Assembly: GCA_900551625.1 (NCBI GenBank)
Contig: URWZ01000081.1
Location: 1-7,003, forward strand
Length of the DNA: 7,003 nucleotides
DNA from: an uncultured Collinsella sp.
GTDB taxonomy: Bacteria > Actinomycetota > Coriobacteriia > Coriobacteriales > Coriobacteriaceae
Direction: 5' to 3'
This document shows, piece after piece, positions 1 through 5,460 of the stretch. Numbering within the stretch: position 1 is the stretch's first letter; every line of letters begins with the position of its first letter. The position numbers were made by a program, and so were the translations under genes. The notes below the pieces were generated by a model. It ran no database searches, was not told the DNA's origin, and saw only the letters and a list, made by a program, of their open reading frames with translations.

Positions 1-370
1 CGCCGCCCGCCAGAATTTCGCCGGCAACCTCAACGCCCAGGCAACTGGGAATGCACAGCAGGTTCATGGCATGGCTCGGCCGCCCGCCCATGGCGTAGAT
101 GTCCGACAGCGAGTTTGCCGCCGCGATTTGGCCAAACAGAAACGGATCGTCGACCATCGGCGGGAAGAAGTCGATGGACTGCACGAGCCCCAGGTTCTCC
201 CCTACGCGGAAGACGCTCGCATCGTCGGAGGTATCGAACCCCACGAGCAAGTTGTCATTATGCACATTGGGCAAATCGCCCAGGACCTGGGCGAGGGCTC
301 CGGGAGCCAGCTTGGCGGCTCAACCGCTCGCGGCCGTCATAGACGTGAGCTTAATCTGATCGTCAGCCAT
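1..370 (-). CDS. selD: Selenide, water dikinase (selenophosphate synthetase), selenocysteine-containing, 3' part outside window
   Basis: SelD makes selenophosphate from selenide and ATP, the selenium donor for selenocysteine and selenouridine. About 123 residues are visible and the gene runs off the left edge. Read through an in-frame TGA at codon 17, the frame aligns with E. coli SelD from the start: L8-T9 match, the TGA falls on catalytic Cys17, and Lys20 matches catalytic Lys20. It then continues with NLLVG, a DDAS acidic motif near residues 49-52, SIDFF around Asp67, and SDIYAMGG with Asp90. These acidic residues correspond, one position offset, to E. coli Asp51, Asp68 and Asp91, which lie in the nucleotide/metal site. 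Unlike E. coli, which has a second cysteine at 19, the motif here is G-U-A-A-K. The ATG at 368-370 has an AGGAGG five bases upstream, which supports starting before the TGA. It follows the activator gene by about 70 bases and is probably last, or near last, in the same operon. A pseudogene with a nonsense mutation is the alternative, but the exact Cys17 position makes that unlikely. Confidence 0.93.
276..308 (-). promoter_or_regulatory. Candidate bacterial SECIS region: two tandem hairpins downstream of the selD UGA
   Basis: Bacterial SECIS elements lie in the coding region just 3' of the UGA and present a small apical loop with a G to SelB. Two hairpins are visible here. The stronger (276-294) has a perfect 8-bp stem, UCGCCCAG pairing with CUGGGCGA, closed by the loop GUC. 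Its top, CAG-GUC-CUG, resembles the AGGUCU apex of the E. coli fdhF SECIS as I recall it. The other (296-308) has a 5-bp stem GGCUC/GAGCC with loop CCG. The GUC loop starts 33 nucleotides after the UGA, farther than in fdhF but within the range generally accepted for bacterial SECIS. Which hairpin SelB binds cannot be told from sequence alone. Confidence 0.68.
320..322 (-). other. In-frame UGA selenocysteine codon (Sec17) of selD
   Basis: The minus-strand TGA is codon 17 counted from the ATG at 370. Homology to SelD is continuous on both sides, with the LTSMTAASG segment before it and [13 protein letters not shown] after it. The position equals the catalytic Cys17 of E. coli SelD, and selenocysteine at this position is known in SelD from other bacteria. 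Recoding as selenocysteine is therefore by far the best reading. It implies that the genome also encodes SelA, SelB and tRNA-Sec, which are not in this window. Confidence 0.92.
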
Positions 371-375
371 CGATA

Positions 376-381
376 CCTCCT
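376..381 (-). promoter_or_regulatory. Ribosome binding site fixing the selD start
   Basis: AGGAGG on the minus strand lies five bases before the ATG at 368-370. It is the strongest Shine-Dalgarno motif near selD and places translation initiation 16 codons upstream of the UGA. It therefore argues against a start after the UGA. Confidence 0.8.
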
Positions 382-440
382 CTCATCGGTCAATCATTTT
401 CTCCCAGTATACGCATGAATGCGAGCCGACGGCGGATGCA

Positions 441-1205
441 TTAATTGAGCGCCTGTGCGCGAATCGCCGCGCCGATCGCTCCGGCAAAGCGAGCCTGGGG
501 CGAGGTGGTCACCGGCGACCCCAGTAGCTCGCCCAACCGCTCCACCACGAAGGCGTTCTCGCACAGGCCACCGGTCAGGTAGTACGGGGCGCCCGCGGCC
601 TGCCCGGCCATGGTCGCCACGCGCGAGACCACGCTGTCGATCACGCCACGCGCAATGTTCTCGCGCGGCTCGCCACGACCGATCAGGCTGATGACCTCGC
701 TTTCGGCAAACACCGTGCACATGCTGGAAATCTTGGTAGGCTCGCCGGAACGTGCCAGATCGGCCATCTGCTGCTGGGAAATACCTAGGCGGTCGGCCAT
801 GATCTCCAAAAAGCGCCCCGTGCCGGCGGCGCACTTGTCGTTCATGGCAAACTTGGCCACTCGGCCACTTTTAAGCTGAATGACCTTGGTGTCCTGACCG
901 CCCACGTCGATCACGGTGCCGTGATCGCCAAACAGGCGCACGGCACCGGTGCCGTGGCAGGTAATCTCGGTCACGACCTTGTGCGCATAGGGCACGGCGA
1001 CACGACCGTAGCCGGTCGCGACCACGCGCACGTCGTCGGCCGTCACGTCGTAGCCGGCCGCTGCCAGCGCCTCGCGCAGCCGCTCGGAAGCATCGGCCGA
1101 GGAAAACCCGGTTGGCTGCACGCACGTCCACGCCACCGAACCCTCCCCGTCGACCACGGCAGTCTTAGCCGCCGTAGACCCGATATCGATCCCGATCCCT
1201 ATCAT
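441..1205 (-). CDS. yjiL: ATP-dependent activator/reductase of double-cubane or 2-hydroxyacyl-CoA dehydratase proteins (BadF/HgdC/YjiL family)
   Basis: A 254-residue ASKHA-fold ATPase, the usual size for HgdC-type activators. In the family a homodimer holds one [4Fe-4S] cluster between its subunits and couples ATP hydrolysis to one-electron transfer at very low potential onto a partner Fe-S protein. Visible motifs are the phosphate-1 loop GIDIGSTAAK (4-14), the phosphate-2 motif DVGGQDTK (100-107), the cluster cysteines Cys125 in NDKCAAGTGRFLE and Cys163 in ISSMCTVFAESEV, and the adenosine motif LTGGLCEN (210-217). The ATG at 1203-1205 has a modest GGGAGAG upstream. It lies downstream of the two partner-type genes, about 155 bases after the nearer one, in a gap filled by a hairpin repeat. 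Cytoplasmic; no signal or membrane segment. Its electron acceptor is probably one or both neighbouring double-cubane proteins (inference). The symbol is given by resemblance to E. coli YjiL. Confidence 0.9.
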   Translation of the reverse strand: MIGIGIDIGSTAAKTAVVDGEGSVAWTCVQPTGFSSADASERLREALAAAGYDVTADDVRVVATGYGRVAVPYAHKVVTEITCHGTGAVRLFGDHGTVIDVGGQDTKVIQLKSGRVAKFAMNDKCAAGTGRFLEIMADRLGISQQQMADLARSGEPTKISSMCTVFAESEVISLIGRGEPRENIARGVIDSVVSRVATMAGQAAGAPYYLTGGLCENAFVVERLGELLGSPVTTSPQARFAGAIGAAIRAQALN

Positions 1206-1262
1206 GGCTCTCTCCCAATCTAAACATCAAAGGTAGCGGCGCGTTCAGGCGCCTTAGCTCTA

Positions 1263-1360
1263 GGTTTCTCAGGTGCCGGAGATTGCCCCGAAAGAGGAGC
1301 GCAGCGTACTTTGGGTACGCAAGCGACGGTTTGAGGGGCAAGATCCGGTGTCTGAGGAAG
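1263..1360. repeat. Intergenic hairpin repeat, copy A
   Basis: This roughly 98-bp element fills most of the gap between the activator gene and the yjiM-like gene. About four of five positions match copy B at 2558-2658, with identical blocks such as CAAGCGACGGTTTGA. The two ends form a long imperfect hairpin: TTGCCCC (1283-1289) with GGGGCAA (1335-1341), CCGGA (1276-1280) with TCCGG (1344-1348), and CTCAG (1268-1272) with CTGAG (1352-1356). Within the loop is a second hairpin, GCGTAC (1304-1309) with GTACGC (1315-1320). It begins directly after the stop codon of the upstream gene. It looks like a dispersed REP- or MITE-like element, and its family is not recognised with certainty. Confidence 0.85.
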
Positions 1361-2524
1361 CTAGAGGGTTTCGATGAAGGCGGCGATGCGCGTCTCGATC
1401 TGACCCATGTCGCCATTGCTGTAATCGGTCTCAATCTTCATGTACGGAATGCCCGCACCCTCGACAGCCTCCTGCATGCGCGCGCTCTCAACGTTGAAGG
1501 TGTGGCAGGCCTGCAGCACGCTCTCTACCACGCCATCGACATGGTACTTCTCGCACATAGCCAGCGTGTTTCCCATGCGGCCTTCGTTAGGCGTCATGAC
1601 CGAGCAGTTGATGTCCAGGTAGCGGTCGGCGATGGCGCGCAGGATGTCGGGAGCATCCGGGTCGATCATCATGGCCGCCGTGCGCTCGCCCGAGCAGTCG
1701 TCCATGCACACGACCACACCACCGTTGGACTCGATGGTGCGGCCGATCTTGTTGATCACGCCGCCCACCGGGCAGCCAGTGATCAGAATGCGCTTGGCAT
1801 CCGCCGCAATCGGGCGCTCGCCAGCCTCGTAGGACTCACGCAGCTTGGCGACCTTTTGCTCCAGCTGCTGCGTGTAGGCCTCGATATCAAAGCTGAACGT
1901 ACCGGCGAACATGGTGCTCATCAGGTCGACGCCGCTCATGGCCGCCGGCTGGTTGGCCTGCAGCGCGAACATCTCGAGCTGGGCCGCACGCAAGCGATTG
2001 CGACGACGGACAGCGGCGCGCAGGTCGTCATCGGTAATCGTGATGCCGTAGAAGCCCTCGAGCTCCTCCTTGAGCAGGCGGCACTCCTCGTACCAGCCTT
2101 CACTCTCGTAGGCGCGATCGCGACCCTGCGGAAGATGCAGAATGTGCGTGCGCTTGAGCTCGTTGAGCAGCTCGTACATCTTCTTCTTGCCGTCGCAGGT
2201 GGTCTCGCCGATGATCATGTCGCTAAAGTACGTAAACGGGCACTTTTGCGAGTAGGCAAAGCCGTAGGTCGACTTGATGAGCGGGCAGAGGTTTGCCGGC
2301 AGCACCTTCTCGGCCTCGGGAATCACCTCATCGGACGTACCGCACAGAGCGACACTTGCGGCCCCCGCGGCATCGATAATCTCGAGTGGCGTATAGCTGC
2401 ACAGGAAGCCGACCGGGCGATTACCCGCCTGCTTGTAATCCTTGACGCGAATAAACGCCGCCTTGCGCTGCTCGTTGAACTCCTCAAACGTGGACGGCAA
2501 CGGCTGCTCAATATTATCCGACAT
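1361..2524 (-). CDS. yjiM: Double-cubane-cluster protein / 2-hydroxyacyl-CoA dehydratase D-component family, YjiM type
   Basis: A 387-residue protein close in length and motif order to E. coli YjiM, of the HgdB/BcrC/BadD family. Family members bind Fe-S clusters and are reduced by an HgdC-type ATPase. Characterised double-cubane proteins carry an [8Fe-9S] cluster and reduce small molecules such as acetylene, but the physiological substrate of YjiM types is unknown. Motifs include FLCSYTP (Cys42), LCG (Cys61), NLCPLIKS (Cys80), KCP (Cys95), [10 protein letters not shown] (Cys110), ITGCPVGG (Cys251), DDCSGE (Cys277), INC (Cys307), VLQACHTF (Cys340) and IETDYS near 364-369. Cys42, 61, 80, 95, 110, 277, 307 and 340 are shared with the upstream paralogue and are the best cluster-ligand candidates. 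The start is the ATG at 2522-2524, preceded four bases away by AGGAG. A longer frame to 2617 exists, but it translates the intergenic repeat and is rejected. Cytoplasmic; the activator gene follows downstream. Confidence 0.9.
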   Translation of the reverse strand: MSDNIEQPLPSTFEEFNEQRKAAFIRVKDYKQAGNRPVGFLCSYTPLEIIDAAGAASVALCGTSDEVIPEAEKVLPANLCPLIKSTYGFAYSQKCPFTYFSDMIIGETTCDGKKKMYELLNELKRTHILHLPQGRDRAYESEGWYEECRLLKEELEGFYGITITDDDLRAAVRRRNRLRAAQLEMFALQANQPAAMSGVDLMSTMFAGTFSFDIEAYTQQLEQKVAKLRESYEAGERPIAADAKRILITGCPVGGVINKIGRTIESNGGVVVCMDDCSGERTAAMMIDPDAPDILRAIADRYLDINCSVMTPNEGRMGNTLAMCEKYHVDGVVESVLQACHTFNVESARMQEAVEGAGIPYMKIETDYSNGDMGQIETRIAAFIETL

Positions 2525-2557
2525 ATAACTCCTAAACCTTTTAACCAACCTAGGAAA

Positions 2558-2658
2558 CGGCTTTCCCAGGTGCCCGAGGTTGCCGTGAAAGATGAGCGCC
2601 GCATACTTTGGTAGCAAGCGACGGTTTGAACGGCAAGATCGGGTGTCCGGGAAAGCCG
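2558..2658. repeat. Intergenic hairpin repeat, copy B
   Basis: This is the second copy of the element at 1263-1360, located between the two double-cubane genes. The outermost arms form a perfect 10-bp inverted repeat, CGGCTTTCCC (2558-2567) with GGGAAAGCCG (2649-2658). Inside it, CCCGA (2573-2577) pairs with TCGGG (2639-2643) and TTGCCGT (2580-2586) with ACGGCAA (2630-2636). The central hairpin of copy A is weaker here because of small indels. It lies 15 bases downstream of the stop codon of the upstream gene. Pairing changes relative to copy A are compensatory at four base pairs, so the folded form is what has been conserved. Confidence 0.87.
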
Positions 2659-2673
2659 CCGGGACGGATAGCC

Positions 2674-3957
2674 CTAAATGGTTTCCAAGAAGGCCTCAAT
2701 CCTGGTTTGTAGCTGGCCTGCATCCTCGCCGGCGTAGTCGGTCGTGATGTGCATAAACGGAATGCCGGCCTCCTCGGCGGCCTTCTCCACGGCAAACGAC
2801 TCCATCTCGTAGAGCGTGCAGAACTGCAGGGCCACGTCGACGATGCCGTCGGCATGCAGGTCCTTGGCCATCTGGACAATGTCCTTCATACGCTGGTCGT
2901 TGGGCGTAAAGACGGCGCAGTTGATCTTAAAGTAGCGCTCGGCGATGGCATCAAGCATCTCGTCGACCGTCTCACCGGACTCGTCGACCAGATCCTTGTA
3001 GTAGCGCGAACCCGTGCAGGACTCCTCGCCCACCACGACGCCGCCGGCCTTCTCGATGAGGTTGAACAGCTTCCAGTTGGGCACGGCCATGGGCGTGCCG
3101 GTGTACAGGATGCGCTTGGTCCCCTTGGGCGCCACGCCCTCGCCGGCCTCGACACGCTGCTCGCACTCAGCCGCCATATCGTTAATGGCTCCGGTCAGAC
3201 GCGGCGTGTCGTCCATAAAGGCGGCCTGAACGGTCAGCAGGCTGTCGAGACCGCTGATGGGCGCCGGGTCGGCAGCGCGCGTGGCAGCGAGGCGCTGCAG
3301 GGCACGGCGCTTCTCATTGACGGCGTGGATGGCGGCTTTCAGACGCTCAGGCGTAATCGTGACGCCGCACTCTTCCTCGATCTTGGCAGCGAGCTTCTTG
3401 ACCTCGGCCTTCCAGGTCACGAGCGTCGACTCGTCGTGCACGTTGGGAATATCCATGACGTACATGTTCTTTTGCGTTGCAAAGAACTCGTAGGCCTTCT
3501 TCTTGCCATCGCAGGTGTTCTCGCCGACTACCAAGTCGCTCGACTCGATGTAGGGGCAGACCTCGCCCAGCTTAAAGCCGGCAAAGCTCTTGATAAGCGG
3601 ACAGGTGTTGCGCGGCAAGTGCTCCTCAACCTTGTCCGTTGCCCAATCGGCACCCGAGCACAGGCCCACGGGAATACCGTCACAGGCGAGCACAATCTCC
3701 TCGGGCACGTAGACGCAGAACGAGCCCACGATCTTGGTGGCCTCGCCGGCCTCCTTCTTGTCGAGCATCTCCTTAATGCGGCCGCTATGGATGTTGGTGG
3801 CCACAAAGTCCAGATAGGACGTGGACTTGGGGCGATTGTTCTGCGTCAGGAACATATCGCCGTACATCTGGCCCACGGCGCCCAGCAGCATGTCGTGGTC
3901 GGCAAGATTCATGCCGAGGCTCTCCCACATCGGATGGAAATCGAATTCATCAGCCAT
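2674..3957 (-). CDS. Double-cubane-cluster-containing reductase-type protein, second paralogue (HgdB/BcrC family)
   Basis: A 427-residue member of the same family as the downstream yjiM-like protein but clearly divergent from it. It has about 39 extra N-terminal residues before the first cluster region, starting [15 protein letters not shown]. Shared motifs are SFCVYVPEE (Cys81), GLCSG (Cys100), [12 protein letters not shown] (Cys119), VCPY (Cys134), [10 protein letters not shown] (Cys149), EESCTGSRY (Cys314), [10 protein letters not shown] (Cys347) and [12 protein letters not shown] (Cys380), with spacing nearly identical to the paralogue. The paralogue's TGCP cysteine is a threonine here (Thr288). 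The C-terminal [20 protein letters not shown] block (from 404) is the family's usual end. The ATG at 3955-3957 has GAGGGG about eight bases upstream. It is the first large gene after the putative promoter at 4294-4321. Expected in the cytoplasm, reduced by the ATPase encoded at 441-1205 (inference). Substrate unknown: no acyl-CoA pathway genes lie nearby, so a hydroxyacyl-CoA dehydratase role is less favoured. Confidence 0.88.
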   Translation of the reverse strand: MADEFDFHPMWESLGMNLADHDMLLGAVGQMYGDMFLTQNNRPKSTSYLDFVATNIHSGRIKEMLDKKEAGEATKIVGSFCVYVPEEIVLACDGIPVGLCSGADWATDKVEEHLPRNTCPLIKSFAGFKLGEVCPYIESSDLVVGENTCDGKKKAYEFFATQKNMYVMDIPNVHDESTLVTWKAEVKKLAAKIEEECGVTITPERLKAAIHAVNEKRRALQRLAATRAADPAPISGLDSLLTVQAAFMDDTPRLTGAINDMAAECEQRVEAGEGVAPKGTKRILYTGTPMAVPNWKLFNLIEKAGGVVVGEESCTGSRYYKDLVDESGETVDEMLDAIAERYFKINCAVFTPNDQRMKDIVQMAKDLHADGIVDVALQFCTLYEMESFAVEKAAEEAGIPFMHITTDYAGEDAGQLQTRIEAFLETI

Positions 3958-3960
3958 GAC

Positions 3961-4056
3961 GGTTCCCCTCTCGAACCAAAAACGGATAACAGCGGTATCG
4001 ATGCACGACGGACGGCGATTGCCCGGCCGTGCTCAAACCCGGAATTTTAGGGAACC
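3961..4056 (-). promoter_or_regulatory. Possible 5'-UTR structure hiding the ribosome binding site of the 2674-3957 gene
   Basis: In the minus-strand transcript GGUUCCC (4056-4050) can pair over seven Watson-Crick positions with GGGAACC (3967-3961), plus one G-U pair. The latter overlaps the purine-rich ribosome binding site, GAGGGG, just before the start codon. The enclosed stretch has its own pairing potential, such as GCACG with CGUGC. This could be a translational switch or chance pairing in a structured leader. No known riboswitch class was recognised. Confidence 0.3.
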
Positions 4057-4095
4057 TGCTTTGCGGTCGATTATTTAGTTGTGCGTCGTCTCTCC

Positions 4096-4131
4096 CGGAG
4101 CCGTGAACATACCTGCTCATATGCGGCTCCG
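4096..4131 (-). other. Leader hairpin with the UGA of the small ORF in its loop
   Basis: In the minus-strand RNA, CGGAGCCG (4131-4124) and CGGCUCCG (4103-4096) form a perfect 8-bp stem. Above it is a four-base bulge, then CAUA pairs with UAUG, closing an 8-base loop that begins with the UGA at 4119-4117. No U-run follows, so this is not a terminator. GAGCC in the 5' arm could alternatively pair with GGCUC immediately upstream, but only with a very tight loop. Confidence 0.45.
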
Positions 4132-4185
4132 AGCCATATACAGGGCACGCGCGGCAACGCGGCGAATATATGTCGTCTGCGGCAT
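4117..4185 (-). CDS. Putative 22-residue leader peptide or small protein
   Basis: This short ORF encodes a 22-residue, arginine-rich peptide beginning MPQTTYIRRVAARAL, with five arginines and a mildly amphipathic pattern. Support comes from a near-ideal ribosome binding site, AAAGGAGGG ending seven bases before the ATG at 4183-4185, which is better than that of the following large gene. It lies between the putative promoter and the first double-cubane gene, and its UGA stop falls in the loop of a hairpin (4096-4131). That layout fits a regulatory leader peptide. Read-through of the UGA would add 13 codons to a TAA at 4075-4077, but no SECIS-like hairpin follows at a suitable place. No homologue is recognised, and translation is inferred only from the ribosome binding site. 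Confidence 0.35.
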   Translation of the reverse strand: MPQTTYIRRVAARALYMARSRI

Positions 4186-4293
4186 GTGCGCACCCTCCTT
4201 TACAAGTTAAGGTCAACTATATCAACGGTTGTCGTCCAGACGAACACCGCCGACATGCGTACGACAGCGTCGTGTGCCGTCGTTTAATAAATA

Positions 4294-4321
4294 ATTATCT
4301 TAATTGATAAGAGTTTGTCAT
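4294..4321 (-). promoter_or_regulatory. Putative sigma-70-type promoter of the double-cubane/selD operon
   Basis: On the minus strand ATGACA (4321-4316) and GATAAT (4299-4294) each match the -35 and -10 consensus at five of six positions, separated by 16 bases. They lie in the only markedly AT-rich stretch of the region, just after the modC terminator. Transcription would begin near 4285-4290, giving a leader of roughly 330 bases before the first large gene. Confidence 0.5.
4295..4310. promoter_or_regulatory. Palindrome inside the promoter, possible operator
   Basis: TTATC and GATAA form an inverted repeat with a six-base centre (TTAATT), lying between the -35 and -10 elements and covering most of the -10. 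The position suits a repressor site. The arms do not clearly match a regulator I can name, and AT-rich promoters produce such palindromes by chance. Confidence 0.3.
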
Positions 4322-4341
4322 CCCTCATTCGTCGTGCGACA

Positions 4342-4375
4342 AGATAAAGCCGACGAGGCTTATATCCCCGACGGC
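4342..4375 (-). terminator. Rho-independent-type terminator after modC
   Basis: In the minus-strand transcript GCCGTCGGGG (4375-4366) pairs with CCTCGTCGGC (4358-4349) with one T-T mismatch and one wobble, around a 7-base loop. TTTATCT follows at 4348-4342. It starts 11 bases after the modC stop codon. The U-tract is short and interrupted, so termination may be partial. Confidence 0.68.
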
Positions 4376-4386
4376 ATTACCCGGCG

Positions 4387-5457
4387 CTATCGACAAACCA
4401 AATGGATCCTGCTGGCATCAAAATGCATGCGCAGCGTCTCGCCTGCTTGCGGCAGCTCGTCGACAGGCATGCCCACCTTGTTGACCTTCCACTGCAGACG
4501 CGTTGGCGCATCAGCACGCGGCACGTCCAACAGCACTAGGCGCTCAAAACGCGAATCGCTCACGCGCGCCACGTGCAGGTCGTAGCTGTTGCGACCCCGC
4601 TCAGCACGATTGTCAACATGGAAGTAGCTTGCGCGAATGCCCAGGTACACCACATTATCGGGAACCTCGCGGCCCACGTTAAAGGTCATGCCCCAGTCGA
4701 GGGCTTCAACTTCTTCGTCGCCGATCCTGCGCGCCCGGCTTGTATTCTTGCAGCCCGTCAGGCGCAGCGCCGCCAGCGTCTGCGGGCGGCGGACCACGTC
4801 CTCAATGGAGCCGATCTCCTCAACATGCCCGTCGTGCATCACGCAGATACGCTGGCACAGGCGGCACGCTTCGTCGATGTCGTGGCTCACGTAGAGCACG
4901 GTGCGGTTGCACACATCGAACAGGTCGAGCATGTTCTGCTCGAGTGCGCTCTTAAGATAGGAATCGAGCGCGCTCATGGGCTCATCGAACATAAAAATGC
5001 CCGGATGCGCTGCCACCATACGGGCAAGCGCCACGCGCTGCTGCTGGCCGCCCGAGAGACGCGCGGGATAGCGGTCGGCGAAATCGGTCAGGCCAAAGAT
5101 GCCCAGATAGCGTTCGGCGAGCTTTTTGCGCGCGGCGGCGTCGCCCGCGTCCTTTACACCGGCGCACACGTTATCGGCCACCGTCATGTTGGGAAACAGC
5201 TGATAGTTTTGGAACAGCAGGGCACACTTGCGCTCCTGGGGCGACAGGTTGATGCCCGCCGCCGAGTCAAAAAAGGTCACGCCGTTGACAACGATCTTGC
5301 CCTCATCGGGCGTCTCCACGCCAGCGATGCAGCGCAGCGTACAACTCTTGCCGCAACCCGAGGCGCCTAGCAGCGCCACGCGCTCCTCGCCGGCCTCAAG
5401 CTGCATGTCGAGCATAAACCCGGGATAACGTTTCTTAATATCCAAAACGAGCGACAT
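4387..5457 (-). CDS. modC: Molybdate ABC transporter ATP-binding protein
   Basis: A 356-residue ATPase that powers molybdate (or tungstate) import with the ModB permease. The nucleotide-binding domain is complete: Walker A GASGCGKS (31-38), Q-loop Gln83 in [13 protein letters not shown], signature LSGGQQQR (134-141), Walker B IFMFDEP with Glu159, D-loop SALD (162-165), and H-loop His192 in SHD. The LTGCKNTSR segment at 233-241 and the region following it look like ModC rather than sulfate or sugar ATPases. The C-terminal region of about 115 residues (240-356) takes the place of the usual molybdate-binding TOBE domain, and I cannot confirm that fold by eye. The ATG at 5455-5457 comes three bases after the modB stop, with GGGAGG inside the modB end, so the two are translationally coupled. 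A terminator follows at 4342-4375. Specificity between molybdate and tungstate is not decided by the sequence. Confidence 0.88.
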   Translation of the reverse strand: MSLVLDIKKRYPGFMLDMQLEAGEERVALLGASGCGKSCTLRCIAGVETPDEGKIVVNGVTFFDSAAGINLSPQERKCALLFQNYQLFPNMTVADNVCAGVKDAGDAAARKKLAERYLGIFGLTDFADRYPARLSGGQQQRVALARMVAAHPGIFMFDEPMSALDSYLKSALEQNMLDLFDVCNRTVLYVSHDIDEACRLCQRICVMHDGHVEEIGSIEDVVRRPQTLAALRLTGCKNTSRARRIGDEEVEALDWGMTFNVGREVPDNVVYLGIRASYFHVDNRAERGRNSYDLHVARVSDSRFERLVLLDVPRADAPTRLQWKVNKVGMPVDELPQAGETLRMHFDASRIHLVCR

Positions 5458-5460
5458 AGC

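Noticed and set aside
1283..2614. Long plus-strand open frame of 443 codons opposite the yjiM-like gene
   Set aside because: It is the antisense shadow of a GC-rich gene with clear family motifs. It has no recognisable domain, and its beginning runs through the intergenic repeat.
2525..2617. N-terminal extension of the yjiM-like protein starting at 2617
   Set aside because: The added 31 residues are translation of repeat copy B. The ATG at 2522-2524 has AGGAG at proper spacing and matches the length of YjiM.
3958..3985. tRNA-like T-arm fragment (GGTTCGA)
   Set aside because: No acceptor stem, D arm or anticodon arm can be built around it; chance similarity.
2749..4050. Long plus-strand open frame of 433 codons opposite the first double-cubane gene
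   Set aside because: Same reasoning: codon-bias shadow rich in His/Leu/Val/Gly, no motif, and it crosses into the leader region of the real gene.
4075..4185. Second selenoprotein: reading the small ORF through its UGA to give 36 residues
   Set aside because: The UGA lies in a hairpin loop rather than 5' of a SECIS-type hairpin, and no redox-motif context surrounds it.
3950..4216. 88-codon minus-strand frame with several cysteines ahead of the first double-cubane gene
   Set aside because: It needs a TTG start without a ribosome binding site, runs through the ribosome binding site of the 22-codon ORF, and shows no family resemblance.
4205..4235. Alternative promoter TTGATA - 17 bases - TAAAGG upstream of the small ORF
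   Set aside because: The -10 match is poor and overlaps the ribosome binding site, so a transcript from it would lack that site. The promoter at 4294-4321 is better.
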